Shown piece by piece: positions 10,380-23,055 of a stretch of DNA of 64,000 nucleotides. The stretch is taken from assembly GCA_947034895.1 (NCBI GenBank), contig OX344764.1, positions 43,629,348-43,693,347 on the forward strand. The letters are read 5' to 3'. The notes below the pieces were generated by a model. It ran no database searches. It had not been told where the DNA came from and saw nothing but the letters and a program-made list of their open reading frames with translations. Position numbers and translations under genes: made by a program. The stretch comes from Rhytidiadelphus loreus. Its lineage: Eukaryota > Streptophyta > Bryopsida > Hypnales > Hylocomiaceae. The stretch's first letter is position 1; the number at the start of each line of letters is the position of its first letter.

Positions 10380-11760
10380 TTTATTTTTTTTATTCATTTT
10401 ATTTATTTTATTTGTTTTTATTTTTTATTTTTTTATTTTTTTCTCTAGATTTCATCGTCAAGACTAGATTCTTTATTTAAGACGTGATGTCTATTTTAAC
10501 TCATACATTATTATGAGTTAGAGAAAATTATGTGTAAATGAAGCACACAAGATGGTTATATTAAAAGAAGGGCCATGAGTCAAAAAGGAAAAAAATATAA
10601 TATTAAAAAGGAAGAATGAATACCTCCCTCCCTCCCATTGTGGAGTTAATGGGATTTTACAAAATCTTTCTTATATGATGGTTTAATCATGATCTTAGGT
10701 TCAAAATAGCCTCCACTTAGCTACTTTATGTTGCGCCTTTAATTGAAGCTGCAAATGACAGCTAAAGACCTGCACAACAGAAAAATTAGCTTTAATATCT
10801 AGTACCTGTCCAGCAATAGACGGTTGGAAAAAATGACAGCAAAGTTAATATGGACCTACAGTTAGATGAAATTTTTCTCCACTAACTGGATTATAGTTCA
10901 TACATCAACCTGTAGCAATATATAGGTACCAGCCCATACCTTGCTTTGGGTTGCATGGTGATTAGCGATTAGTATGTTTACAAAGCTACATACTGGCTGA
11001 ACTTGCTGTGGAGGAAGGACTACTTGGGATTTCGGTTTGGTGTGCTGTGTGGCTCCACCGAAGGACCCTGCAGGAGTCTTGCCGACGCTGAAGCAGTTGG
11101 TAAACTCAATACTGCGAGCTGTGGGGGAACGATAAGATTCAAAAAATGGCTTCTTCGTCACGATCTTACAACCAGGTTTTTACAGATGGGCTAGTTGATA
11201 CGATTTCGTTTTTTTTAAAAAGTTTTGTTTGTTTTGTTCTCTTAAACTCCTTGTGACTGCAATAACACGCACTATGGACTGTAGACACCTCGTGTACCTC
11301 ATTAACATTCCTTTTTTGTCATGTTGTGGGATGGGCACAGGTGAGGTCCATAGACTCTTGGAGGATTTTTGGCAAACTACAAAAAATTCCTACTCCAAAA
11401 CTCTCATGCTGCATTCTTTTGCTTGTAGATAAGTATGCAATAACGTTATGTCCTACACTTTGAAGATATAGATAAGGTGCTTTTGTATGATCTTTGGGGT
11501 TTATTTCTCCACCTTTATAAATAAGGTTATGAAAACGATTGGATTACACTAGATACAGCAAAGCTTGGAGTTAGATCTAACATGGTATAACAACTTTTTA
11601 GCTTTTTCCCAAGTTGTTAATAGTACAAGAGGTTATAAGACAAGTGCTGATTTTGTAAAGATTTAGATCTAGTAGTGGTTCTCAAAAAGCAAAGACTTAA
11701 TCAGATCAGTGCCCAATCCAGGGATGTTCCAGAGATGTGTTTTTTCTGTATATCTTTTAT
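10380..11760. other. Spacer with weak candidate exons on the minus strand
   Basis: Mostly AT-rich. One stretch (minus strand, 11118 down to 10994) is GC-richer, is bounded by an acceptor (gttcccccacag) and a donor (gtatgtagc), and has an open frame (SIEFTNCFSVGKTPAG). A shorter bounded piece lies at 10806-10855. These could be 5' exons of the methylase-like gene or remnants of another gene. I could not join them by phase. Confidence 0.25.
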
Positions 11761-11796
11761 TTCTTTTTGTTTCCTCCATATCTTTTTTTATTGCTT

Positions 11797-12108
11797 TTAT
11801 CTTCGACTCGAGGATAACCTTTTTTTTTTTCTATTAATTTTTTTATTTTTCTATTCGTTTTTTTTATTTATTTTTTAAATCTTCGAGGCGAAGATAACTT
11901 TCCCTGGGGCGGGGATAAGTATCTTCGCCTCGAAGATAACTATGTTCGAGGCGAACATGGTTATCTTCGAGGCGAAGATACTTATCCCCGCCCCAGGGAA
12001 AGTTATCTTCGCCTCGAAGATAACTATGGTTGAGGAGAAGATAAGTATCCACGAGGCGAGGATACTTATCTTCGCCTCAACCATAGTTATCTTCGAGGCG
12101 AAGATAAC
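11797..12108. repeat. Nested palindrome cluster
   Basis: A single palindrome at 11797-11817 is followed by a near-perfect 143-bp palindrome (11879-12021, centred at 11950), which itself contains four copies of the 19-bp core. It overlaps a second palindrome of about 105 bp (12002-12108). Spacers inside the arms (tttccctggggcggggataa) are mirrored too. The region would fold into cruciforms or multi-branched hairpins on either strand. Confidence 0.9.
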
Positions 12109-12965
12109 TTTGTTCAAGGTTTGGGTCATATTGGTTACTTTCTGTTTTTATTTTCTTAGTAATTAGTTTGAAACCCTAATTTGAACTACTGTTACTCTGG
12201 AATTTACGTGGTTTAGGGTGGGACACAATCTTGTATTTTAAAATCCTAAATCAAAATCACAGGAATGTCACAGAATGTGGCATTCCTGCATTCTGATGAA
12301 TGGGATGCACATGATACTCCAAATTCGATACAGCGCACCCACGAATTATTAAACAAGGCTGAAGTTTTGAACCCATATTCAAAACCTAGTATTACGGAGT
12401 TCTCAAGCATGTGTATGGACTCCTCCTACTCTGCATAAAGCCAAACATTAAGAAACAAGCAAGCAAGCAACAAGCAAACAAGCTAGGAAAACAAACGAGC
12501 AAGCAAAGAACTAAGCAAAGTACTAACTGCCACATTAGGAACACAACATTCATAATTAGGGGAACCAGCAGCTCACCAGAGTGCAATCCGACCTGCAAGT
12601 GCGAGCTGAAGAAAATCCGCGTTGCAGCAGCAAAGCCTTCCTCAACACGGAAGAAACTGAGCGGCAAATAGATCAATCCAGATCTGCAAGATTGTACAGT
12701 GATTGTTTGTGAACAAAAGAAAATGCTATCTACTAAAATCTTGGAGTGGAAACTTGAACGTTGTGTGGAACAAACACTAGCACACAAACAAACAAGGGTA
12801 TTCAAATAACGGATGCAAAATCCCGAAGAAGGCGCACATTCAAAGCCACTACATTCACAACAGCCTAAACCCTAAACAAAGAGCTGAACCCAGTTACGCA
12901 CCCAGGAGCTGAAGTTCGCACAAAAACCGGACTCAGCCAAAAATGAACGCACCTCCAACACCAAA
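12109..12965. other. Unannotated spacer
   Basis: Low-complexity purine-rich runs (caagcaagcaa-type at 12455-12530) and no supported coding exon or structured RNA. Confidence 0.5.
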
Positions 12966-13001
12966 ATGCGCCGCAACTCCAGCAACGCCCACCTCCAGCA
13001 G

Positions 13002-13208
13002 CGCACGCAACTCCAGCAGTCGCCCACAACTCCAGTAGCACACGCCTCCACCACGCCGCGCCTCCAGCAGCGCACGCAACTCCAGCAGTCGCCCACAACT
13101 CCAGTAGCACACGCCTCCACCACGCCGCGCCTCCAGCAGCGCACGCAACTCCAGCAGTCGCCCACAACTCCAGTAGCACACGACTCCACCACGCCGCGCC
13201 TCCAGCAC
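13002..13208. repeat. 69-bp GC-rich minisatellite, three units
   Basis: Three nearly identical 69-bp units start at 13002, 13071 and 13140, with shorter degenerate pieces before and after (12970-13290). Because 69 is a multiple of three, both strands stay open for 170-240 codons, but the frames encode only the repeat (QLQQSPTTPVAHASTTPR type). This and the flank to about 13540 form a GC-rich island in an AT-rich region, possibly the promoter/5' region of the minus-strand genes. Confidence 0.85.
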
Positions 13209-13599
13209 CGCACGCCTCCACCACGCCGATCAGGTCTGACAGAAATCGCACGCCTCCAGCACCGCACGCCTCCAGCACCACACCAATGCAGCGGAAAAAA
13301 AACACCAGCGTTGGGTAGCAAGAACCCGCACAGAAGTACAAAATCAGGAAAGCATGAACCCGCACAACTGGACAGGCCAGCTGCTTCATCGGCGAAAGGA
13401 GGGAGACGATGTCCCAGAGCTGCGCCGAGCCGCAGGTTCGGCACCGAACGGAGCAAAACCCTGAAGACCAAACCTATAGGTTCGGTAAGCCGAGCCGCCC
13501 AAAGATGGATGACAAATAATCTCCATGCACAATGAAAGTGCAAGTATTCATCCTCAAGATATTGTTTAAAAAAAAAGGTCATCTATAGTAGTTGGACTT

Positions 13600-16500
13600 C
13601 CAATCACTGTTTCTACATTAATTTAACCCTTGAAGGACCAAACGCCGTTTTGTGGCAACATGGCGTTTTGGAGCCACTCACAACGAACAGAATTTTTATC
13701 TTTTTTCCTTGAAATTTTCATAGAAAATGTGCCCAAGTAGTAGCTTCAAGGCCCTAAAGTTCTTATAACTTTTCGCAACATGGTCAAAAAGTTATTGTAT
13801 TATATGTAGTTTTCATTGGTCGGCGGGCAACTCCAAAATTTTTGTAAGAAATCACTTTTTAAAAAATAAAAATTTGAAATTGGTTTTCTATATCTATATG
13901 TATGTAAAAATATCTGAATCATTCCATTTTGATTAATGTTTTCAAAGTTATGAGGAGTTTAAGTTTGCAGGCAGTTATAGATTACCTACTCTAAAATAAA
14001 CTTTGAAGTCTCTTATTTTACTCAATTTTCAATGTTTTTTTAAAAGAAATAAAACATTAGGTGTAGATTGATTATTACAGCATTACAACCATTGGGATTG
14101 GCATTTTTCAATTCCATAATTAAAACTCTTGACAATTTTGTAATTTAGGGTTTAGGGTATTGACAATAATGGATATAACTACACTTATAAAGCTCTTCTT
14201 AAATTCTGTTGTCAAAATGTTTAACCCTTAAAAGGAAAGATTGGTAACTAAGGAAATCATTCCTTTTTTTACCTCGGAAATTAGTAGCTTAAAAAAAATA
14301 AAAAACCATTCAGTGGAAGTCAAACTACTCTTGAAGATAATTATCTCAATAAAACCTTCAGGACGAGTAGTTGCACTACTGTCTTACAAAAAAAGATTCT
14401 TTGTCATTCATTGGACATGAAACATCTACGTCGTAGTTTAGTAATATGTTGTAGGTAAGTAACCTTGTCTGTAAAAACATAGTATCCAATAAAAAATAGA
14501 CAGGCTACTTTGAACATTATGATCTTGCAGATGGTAAAGAAGCAGGTCTACAAATTCATGGAATAGTATACATTTGATTTTAAGTACAAAATTCTATAAT
14601 TGATGTCACAAATGTAATTCCAAATTTTTTAATTTATCTAGATTAATATTCAACAAATGTTATTTTGTAGTATAATTGCTCCAATTGGAAGTGCATTTGG
14701 GACTAATAATCAACAAATTATTTTTATTATAACTTGTATAGTAGGAAAGGTAGAACTCCTTGCTTTATACAAAGGTTTTAGAAAATGCCATGAAAATTTT
14801 GTTTAATAAAAACTTACCTTCAAATGGAAGAGCACACTTAGAACACTGAAAATAATGCTTTAGGAATATTATACGTAGTCCTGAACGTTAGTCTTTACCT
14901 ACTCTATTTTTTTCATATGTTGTGACAGAAGCAGTTTATTCTAAGGAAGCCAATATATAGCTTCTGGAGGGAATATTATGGCAAACTGCATAATAATGTT
15001 TATATCCAAGAAATATATTCAAATCTCAAGTATTAGGGTAACAAAGTTTTCACAATGAATTTTGGCTTACAGACTTCCATTTCAAGTACTACAAGAATGC
15101 CCATATTCAATATGACATTCCTAAAATATTATAGATCATTCTTCGTATCTTATACATTTTTTTTTTCTAGTTTAGCTATTTAATTGTTTCCATCTATCAA
15201 TTTTATAACTCTTCATGCAAATCCTACATGTAGTAAACTCCCTCCCACACGAATGGTTGTAAGTAAATGATTTTATTGCAATGCAATTATGGATGACTTG
15301 AACTATAACTTGCATTTTCAAAAGTACGTATTGTGTAACGCGATACTGAAAATGCAAAATAAATTTTATTGGATTCAAAAGTATTGGCCCTAAAGTTGTA
15401 GACGATAAAACCAGAAAACTAAATATTTTTTTTTTTAAACTTAGGAATCTTATTCTAGAAGTTAATTTCTTCATAATTTTGAATTAGTAGTGCCTACAAT
15501 AAAAGAAGTCTTGTTATCCTTTTAATACTTTATGTTACTAAAACTTCAAAAGTATCGTAATTTGCATGATAGTGAAGTTAGAGGAAGACCACATTTAATA
15601 GAAGTTTTAAAAATTAATCCTAATTATAAGGTTTAGGAATAAGATGCTTGGATTGCCCAAAGAGCTAGTATTGTCCATAATTTTATAATTATTATTTAGT
15701 CCAAATAGAATGAATGAAAATTAAGCTTCATATGTAGACAACAATATGATTTTGGTGAATTATTTGAATTGGCCTTAAACCCTAAACCCTAAAAACCCAA
15801 CTCCTAAACATTTTACTTTTGGTGAATTATTTGAGTTGGCCATTGATTTTTACAGTGTTGTTATATTTTCTCGTAGTCATTGAGTGAAATAAAAATTATG
15901 TATGATCCATGAAGGACTTCGAAAACTGTACAATCATCTTCCCTAAACTTATGATAGTATACTTGGGTGTGGAAGCACATCCAAGCCAAAAAAAAATTTG
16001 AATGAAATCAATGAGTATTTGGTAGTGAAACCGTGAGCATCCTAAAATGGTCATGAAGTGGTTGAAGTTGAGGAAGCTAACCAAACATTAAAAACATGTA
16101 TGATAATATCCTTGGATGCGCAAGCACAAATTGAAGGGCCCAAAAAATATATCAATTGAAATATGTATAATTACTTTTAGTAATTTGACCTTTTTTTGAA
16201 AAGGGTCCAAAGTTGAAGATTTGCATATTAGTTGTACTATGAATAAATTTTTATTCTTATTGCAGTTACCATGTGTAATCACGTACAAAAGTGACATGTA
16301 AATCATGAATGATTGTAATATGTAATATTTAAAGTTTGACAAAATACACTGAGCAACTAATTTTGAAGTAACAACTTCTCAAAAAATTATTTAGAAGACT
16401 AAGGCATTTTGACAAAACAAATGTACGCTACTATGTTTTGCTTAGACCACACAATCCTATAATAAATTACAAATTATACTAACAATTCTTGTTGTATGAA

Positions 16501-18400
16501 GAATTGAATGTACAAAAAAACGTTATGCAATTTCTGAGGAAATGGAGGAAAAAATCTTTTGAAATTGAATATATGAAGAAGAAGGATTACATAGTAGGAT
16601 CACAAAAACTATAGAGTAATACATCTTTTTTTATTTAACCCTTAACCAAATCAAAATAATAGGGCATTCCAAAAGTGTATTATTAATTTTTTACTAGTAA
16701 TTATCACAATTTCATAGTTGTTTTAAAAGTTAGGCATGTGTTTTAATTAAGTTTACATTCCCAATTCTCTATCTTATAATAGTTTAATTTCTTTGAATGC
16801 CAATCATGAGTATTCAATGGAATACTGTCATGTAAAAATTTAATTTTTCAAGAGTACAAAAAATGAATTTCATCTTTTTATAAGTTAGAGTGCACTCTAA
16901 AAATACACACAATATGCAAAGGATGTAGTTTACTATTAGAAAAAAACAATTGAGTTACTAGTACTAAGAAGTACTTTTCAAATGAGTACAATAAGGAAAA
17001 ATTCATTGAAGTTGAATGTTTAAAACAAAAAAATGGAATTAAGTATTTACATCTTCAGTTCTAGTACCAGTTCATTTTAAAGTCGGTTTGCAAGTTAATT
17101 GTTAAGCATCATTGATAATTATGTTTGTTTTTTATGTTGACAATTAATTACTCATGGTGTTCATAACATGATGGTGTTGTACATCTGAAACACATTAGTG
17201 TCCCCTACAAATTTGATTTTAGTAGGTGGAAATAATCATGATTTTGTACTTCTTTATAGTTTATTTGTACTATTTTTTTGGTACTCATAATTATGCTAAA
17301 AGTAACAATTCATTGACGGTACTCTTTAGGCTAGACATGCTCCAAAGCATAAATTCATTAGTATCGTGTTATTTAGACATGAAGTTCAACATGATGTCTT
17401 CTTCTTTAAACCTCTTAAGAATGATAAATGGGAAAAAAAATAATTCCTACAAATTGAATGTTTAGTTCCATTAGTTGTCTAACTTTAAGAAAAATTTCAT
17501 AATTCTAATAAACTTCAAGTACATACCATCATAAAATAGTATGATTCATAAAAATATCTTATAAACCATTATATAACAATAGGATCTTGTACTTCAGATT
17601 TTTTAAATTATGCTATGAAATTTTCATTGTGTTCGACTATTACAATCAAAAAATATTAATATTCGTCTTGCCTTAAGTTTTTCTTGGATTGTGGTTGAGG
17701 ATTTGAATTCACTTTCACCACCATTTGAAAAAATATTTTGTTCTATGTATAGCAAATGATTTTAAAATGTTGCTAAAACAATTTAAAAATGTAGGAAAAA
17801 ATATTCAAAAGAAATAGACGTAGATTCCTTATTTTAAAAATTTCATTACCACAAATAGGTGTGAGAAGGAAATTCAAATTGCTAATACCTTTTACATGGA
17901 ATTGGAATACAATAATGTCAATGGTGACATTGTTTTATAGGTAGAAAATGTAATAGTAGTGAAATTTGCCTTCATTTTAAAAAATATAGGAAATCGAATG
18001 AAAACAATTCATCCTATAAGATATTTTCCGAGGAAATGCTCAAATTACCCAAGAAGCAAGATAGTTCATACCTTTCTAAGAACTAATTCAAGTAAATGAA
18101 AACAAGTTGAAACATAGGTAGAAATGGATGTGAAAAAAATGATAAAGCAAAAGAATGACTTTTTATGTTCCAACAGAAATGTTGAAAAAATGACCTCATT
18201 TTCTAAAGAATTTTTGAATTGACAATAAACCCTAGAAAACCCTGGAGACCCTAAACCCTAAAAACCCTAACCTTAGGCGCTAAACCCTACTGAAAACTAA
18301 TTTTATCCTCCATCTATCATGGGTCAAATTCTCTTAAACAACACTAAAATCAGGAGGTGGGGTCCAAAATTTAAAAATAAGGTGGACTTGAGCTCCTACT
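13600..18400. other. Long AT-rich spacer inside the giant element
   Basis: Nearly 5 kb without a credible gene on either strand. It begins with a family also seen at 46.07-46.6, 58.2-58.75 and 61.9-62.05 kb (a cccttgaaggaccaaa start, then an attacaaccattgggattg block). Telomere-like CCCTAAA runs occur at 15778-15800 and 18225-18290. It is probably an older insertion carried as cargo. Confidence 0.5.
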
Positions 18401-18442
18401 TGGATTCTCAAATGAAGGAGAATCCTCCACTTGGCACTTGGC

Positions 18443-18548
18443 AGCTTTAATTTAAGTTAATCCACCATTCCCTCACAAAAGACGGCTACGAAGGTAGCTT
18501 TAATTTAAGGTAATCCAAAATTGCCTCACAAAAGACGGCTACAAAATT
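18443..18548 (+). repeat. 53-bp direct repeat upstream of the transposase promoter
   Basis: Two adjacent 53-bp units (18443-18495, 18496-18548) share agctttaatttaag.taatcc and cctcacaaaagacggctac. A partial third match (gacaaaagacaactg) follows. Their place just before the GC-rich leader suggests a promoter or enhancer role. Confidence 0.7.
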
Positions 18549-18579
18549 TGTGTAAAGTCAGATTCCCCGACAAAAGACA

Positions 18580-18881
18580 ACTGTGATTCCATATCTCACA
18601 CGAGTACCTCCAAATGGAGCAATCGGAATGTCAACGGCCATAAAGCGTGGAGGTACTCCGCCCCTGGACCCCTCAGCTTCTCAACGGTTCAAATTTCCCG
18701 CCGAATTCGTCCCGCAAAGTCCCTCTCTACCGAAAACCCATCTGTTGTTGTGCTCATTCCATTCTCCACTCCGCGCTCTCAGACATTGCTCCGGCGAGAG
18801 CTCTAAACTCCTGCGTTTATTTCTTTGTCTCTGTCGACAACGTTAGTAGTGTGTAGGGAGCATCATTTCGCTTGAGTTCTC
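18580..18881 (+). promoter_or_regulatory. Probable promoter/5'UTR exon of the DUF7869 gene
   Basis: A GC-richer 300-bp island in AT-rich DNA ends at a strong donor (ctc|gtaagt at 18882). The matching acceptor (tatttgcag, ending 20207) lies one base before the ATG of the transposase. The 1,326-bp 5'UTR intron between them carries the palindrome array. No clear TATA box is visible, so the start site is not fixed. Confidence 0.5.
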
Positions 18882-19150
18882 GTAAGTTTTATGTTCCGAT
18901 GTTATCCTTCTTCTATTACAGTTGTGAGATTCATGTCATTTATTCGGAGGTCTTTGTTACTATACCGTAGTGTTATAGGAAATGCACTGCATTGTTTTGA
19001 GTCTCAGATTTGGAAGTGATGTTTCAACACTGAGCATGAAGATTAAGCAATCAATGTTCATACTGAGTGCCAACTGAAGCGCGGACGCTAAATCCCGATT
19101 ATTATGCCGTGAAACGCGGAGAAGTGATTCATGACTGCGCTTTCCATCAA

Positions 19151-19841
19151 TTATCCTCGAGACGAGGTTAATTTGAACCCCTATCCCAACCAGATTTATC
19201 TTCGAGCCGAAGATAAATTGCATTAGCCTTCAGAACACACGAATCACCAGGTCATTATCCTTGAAAGAAGGATAAATTGCTTCACCGATACCACTGCTAT
19301 TTATCTTCGAGACGAAGATAAATACCATTTGGTTACAGTAGAGACCATCCATCAGACAATTATCCTCAAAAAGAGGATAAATTCAGTTCTCTTATGATTC
19401 CCATTTATCTTCGAGACGAAGATAATTTCAATTGCCTTCTAGTGACGAACATTTAGCAGATCGTCATCATCGACACAAGGATAATAACAACCCTCTTATC
19501 AGTCATACTTATCTTCGAGACGAAGATAAAGTTCATTGTCTTTAGTAGAGAAAATACAACAGATCATTATCCTGTATTCCAGCTCATTGTCAATCCTTTT
19601 ATCAATCGTACTTATCTTCGAGACGAAGATAAATTGAATTGTCTTCAGTACAAACTTGTATGAGATCATTATCTCTGAGACAAGTATAAATTTAATATCC
19701 GTACAATGTTTAATTTTGTTCGGGACGAAGAAAATGTCAATCATCTTACAGTGGATTCCAACCTAGACACCATTATCCTCGTCACGAGGATAATGTTGAT
19801 CCCCAGGACCAATCATGATTATCTTCGAGACAATCTGATCC
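19151..19841. repeat. 104-bp higher-order array of two alternating palindromes
   Basis: Type C sites (ATTATCCTCG...GAGGATAAT) occur near 19151, 19254, 19359, 19464, 19567, 19667 and 19772. Type T sites (TATCTTCGAGACGAAGATA) occur near 19196, 19301, 19405, 19509, 19612, 19716 and 19819. Steps alternate about 45-47 and 55-59 bp, so the unit is about 104 bp. Type T cores at 19301, 19405, 19509 and 19612 are identical while the spacers between them have diverged. The array lies in the 5'UTR intron of the transposase gene. Single sites follow at 19971-19991 and 20145-20167. Confidence 0.9.
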
Positions 19842-20144
19842 CCGAATCGAGGACAAAGTTATATTGTGGGGTTACATAACCTATAGTTATCAGGACCAAT
19901 TGTAATAGGTGAAGTATGATGTTTACAAGATTTACCTTAGACTATCTCCTGGGTTTGCTTCATTTGATATTTATCTTCGACTCAAAGATAGTTGTATCAT
20001 AATGAGTTGATTCTTGGAAATATGAAAAACTAAATGACAATGCTTTTGTTTGTAAGACTTAATCCTTCCCGTCTAATCAGTGATAAATCATTACTTCTTG
20101 TTGTAGTTCGTAATTGTATAAGTTCGTAAACACATGTATGCCTC

Positions 20145-20167
20145 TTTATCCTCGAGGCGAGGATAAA
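20145..20167. repeat. Palindrome just upstream of the transposase acceptor
   Basis: TTTATCCTCGAGGCGAGGAT... is a perfect-arm palindrome 40 bp before the intron acceptor at 20206-20207. The arrangement mirrors the site at 10004-10025 before the methylase gene's first coding exon. Confidence 0.85.
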
Positions 20168-20208
20168 TTCCAATATAATAATCTCATATCTGTTGTATTA
20201 TTTGCAGG

Positions 20209-23055
20209 ATGGATACTGCCCGAGATGCTAATGAGTTTACACTTCCGGTGCCAACTCTCCCACCCGGGGTGGCACCATGCGAGGGTATCCCTCGTCCTTC
20301 TTGGTTTACCAAGGCCGTGACACTCACAAACGAAGCAGGAACGGAAGTGGCCAAAGGAATTTGCCACAACGTCGATGCAAATCTCGTGATTGATAGCAAT
20401 GGGGAGCCGCTCGGTGACAACAGGGTTGCAATTCATATAGCAGAGTCTCTATGCGAGGAAGAAGTTCCTTCAGAGTGGATGTGGTCTATGCACTCTTGGC
20501 CCATTTCGAGGGTATACCTGAATGGTGCTAGTCTATATGATCATGAGCAGACACATCTCTATAGAGCCGCACTAAACGGGTCTAGACGGCGTCCTTGAAT
20601 TGGAGTTCGTTCATATGAGAGCTCTCGAGAGAGGAGGGAACCTATCAGCCTTCCAAAGAAGGATGTCCTACTCACCCCCCAATCCATCGCGGAGGTGTCC
20701 AGCAAAAAGTGCTGCTCTAAAAACTGCGTACAACCATTTCTACGTGGGCAAATTCAAGCCGTTCGTTCTCTTATGTATGTTGACGGAGGTGTATACAGTC
20801 GAAAATCGCGTTTACTAGACGTGCATGGTCAAATCCACCGTGATGAGAATGGAAGTGACATGATTACCTTAGCAAAGCATGAAGTTTGTCCATTGGCTTG
20901 GTGCCACATCTATGGAGTATCGAAGGCCACCTTCTACAGGTACAAGGAGAAAGCAAGGAGGGAGGAGAAACCGGAACATCATGGGAATTTGGGTATGAAG
21001 AAGCCTCAAACTCACACCTTGCAAGCTACAGCGACTCTTCATTTATTGGTGGATAATGAAGCTGACGCGATGCCACACAAAACTAGGACCCTCGAGTCAG
21101 GAGAAAAAGTGCCCTCTATGGTTCTTTCGTCTGGATTCAAGTGGAAGGACAAATTGCCGGAAATCAACAATGTGAATTTGTCATTACAATTACAACATAT
21201 TTCAGCTAGTGGACTCAGTAACATTCGACGTCAATCTTTTCCGGAGTACGCCCCCAAAGCTAGAGGTGATAGTTTTGCACGTTGTGGATATTGCGATAGG
21301 CTGAAGCAGCTCAAGAATGCTTGTACTCCTGGTTCTCGGTCTCAACAAATTTAGGCTAAGAAATTGAAGACTCACATTGACGGACAGAAGGCACATAGGA
21401 ACCTTTATTATGGGAACCGTGGAATGTTTGAGATGTATCCTGATAAGGTTCTTACAATAATCCATGATAAGATGGATCATTCAAAGACAGCTTCTCCCCA
21501 TTTCTCTCACAAGAGTAAGGGAAATGATTATTATATGAAGATGCCTGTTGCGGTCACGGGCATGATTGCTCATGGGCATGGAGACGTGCGATATGCACAT
21601 TACGGCTTGGACATCTTTCCCACGGACTCCAACCATACCATTGGGTCCATTGCTAAATTGTTACGAGATCTCGAGTCGCAGCCCAAGCATTCATCTCGTG
21701 AATTGCTAGTAGGAGGTGGTCATTCGGAATTGATGCGAGCTGTATTATCGGGCTCAAATATTTGTGCAGATTCCCTTAGGTCAATTCCTGAAGAATTGGC
21801 CGAGGCTAAACCTCTTCCTCCAACATTGACTCTACAACTTGACAATGCCTCTGGTGACAATAAAAACTGCTGGGTTTTTGCATTTTGTTCTCTCCTTGTC
21901 TGTAGAGCTATTTTTCGAGAGGTTTTCATCAATTTTCTCATCGTTGGACACACTCATGAGGACATTGATGCTCTATTTGGTCGATGGAGCTCTAAGTTGA
22001 AGGAGAATGACTATCCGACCATTCCAAGGTTGATGAAGTCGTTCATGGATTGTGAAACTCAACCTGTCATTCCTCACCTCATTGAGGAGGTTCCTGATTT
22101 CAAGCGCTTTGTAGAAGGGTACTTGCATACAGGTGATGATTCTCTACAAGGCCATTCTCAAGCACAACAATTTAAATTTTATAAAGATTCCAATGGTTGG
22201 CCGTTGATGCAATACAAGATCTTGTGCACTGATGTCGATTGGTTGCCAAAAGAAGGTGGGGGGATTCGGTTGTGGAAGGAGACAGCAGAAGGGGCCCCTA
22301 AAGTGCCAAGGGGTAAACCTACACCATTGGCACCTCTGCAGATGCGTTGCTTCGATGAGGTTTGCAAGGGTTTGGATGGATACATTGCATTGTGGGGGGC
22401 AATGGCAAATCAAGATTTGTCTGGAGACTACCGAAGGAAGAATGCACCAGTGAAGAAGTACTGGGAAGGTGTGAGAAGTGCTCTCAATGCACCTCTTGTA
22501 GCACAAGAAACATTGCGAGATGGATTTTGGCCTCAATCTCAAATCGCTGAGGGGGAAGAAGACCAGTACCTTGACGGTGGTCAAATGCGTGAAGAGTTTG
22601 CAGAAGATGCACCTTTCGTTGGCCGTAGGCGTGACCGTCTAGCTCCTTCATTCCGTGTTGGTCGTGATGTGTATGCGGGTTACTTTGTGGCAGTGCGACT
22701 TGCTGATGGTGACCTCCGTCCCTTCTGGCTTGCTCGTGCACTTACTAATCTGAATCCAGATCCAGGTCATGTAAATTCCATTCAGCTCCAATATTGGACC
22801 CCAACATCTTTTCAGCACACTATGGAGGACACATATGTAGGTTGGGACACGAAACAAGGGAATTCTTGGTGCGAGGACAAGGCTATCTCCCCAAGCTGGA
22901 CACATACAGACTGTATTATGACAGCGTGGAAGCCGCGTGTCAGAACAGGGACTTTTGATCCAAAAGTCAAAATTCCAAAAAATCAAATTGCTATTATCAA
23001 GGCATCAGTGGATGCTTATTTGACCGGTGAAAACAACAATACATTTGCAGAGTGA
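20209..23055 (+). pseudogene. DUF7869-type transposase-like gene (two in-frame stops)
   Basis: One continuous frame of about 949 codons runs from ATG 20209 to TGA 23055, interrupted by TGA at 20596-20598 and TAG at 21352-21354. Visible parts are an N-terminal region, a Cys-rich CCSKNC motif (20710-20727), a further Cys pair (CGYC near 21286) and a DUF7869-like core. The core contains HDKMDHSKT (about 21463), GHGDVRYAHYGLD, LQLDNASGDNKN (21832-21867) and GHTHEDIDALFGRWS (from 21946). The spaced acidic residues suit an RNase-H-like DDE/D nuclease, so I call it the probable transposase; catalysis is inferred. The C-terminus is unrecognised. Both stops would revert by T to C (CGA, CAG). The gene is transcribed away from the ParB/methylase gene. 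The right TIR lies 1.2 kb downstream. Confidence 0.75.

Noticed and set aside
12865..13582. Long ORFs on both strands over the GC-rich island
   Set aside because: They are produced by a 69-bp tandem repeat (a multiple of three) and encode only the repeat. There is no start context or splice support.
15778..18290. Chromosome end or fused telomere
   Set aside because: CCCTAAA runs are short, broken and internal to a transposon.
19151..19841. CRISPR-like array (palindromic repeats with spacers of similar length)
   Set aside because: The DNA is nuclear plant-type with spliceosomal introns. Two palindrome types alternate, spacers are related to one another, and no cas gene is present. A 104-bp satellite of binding-site-like palindromes explains it better.
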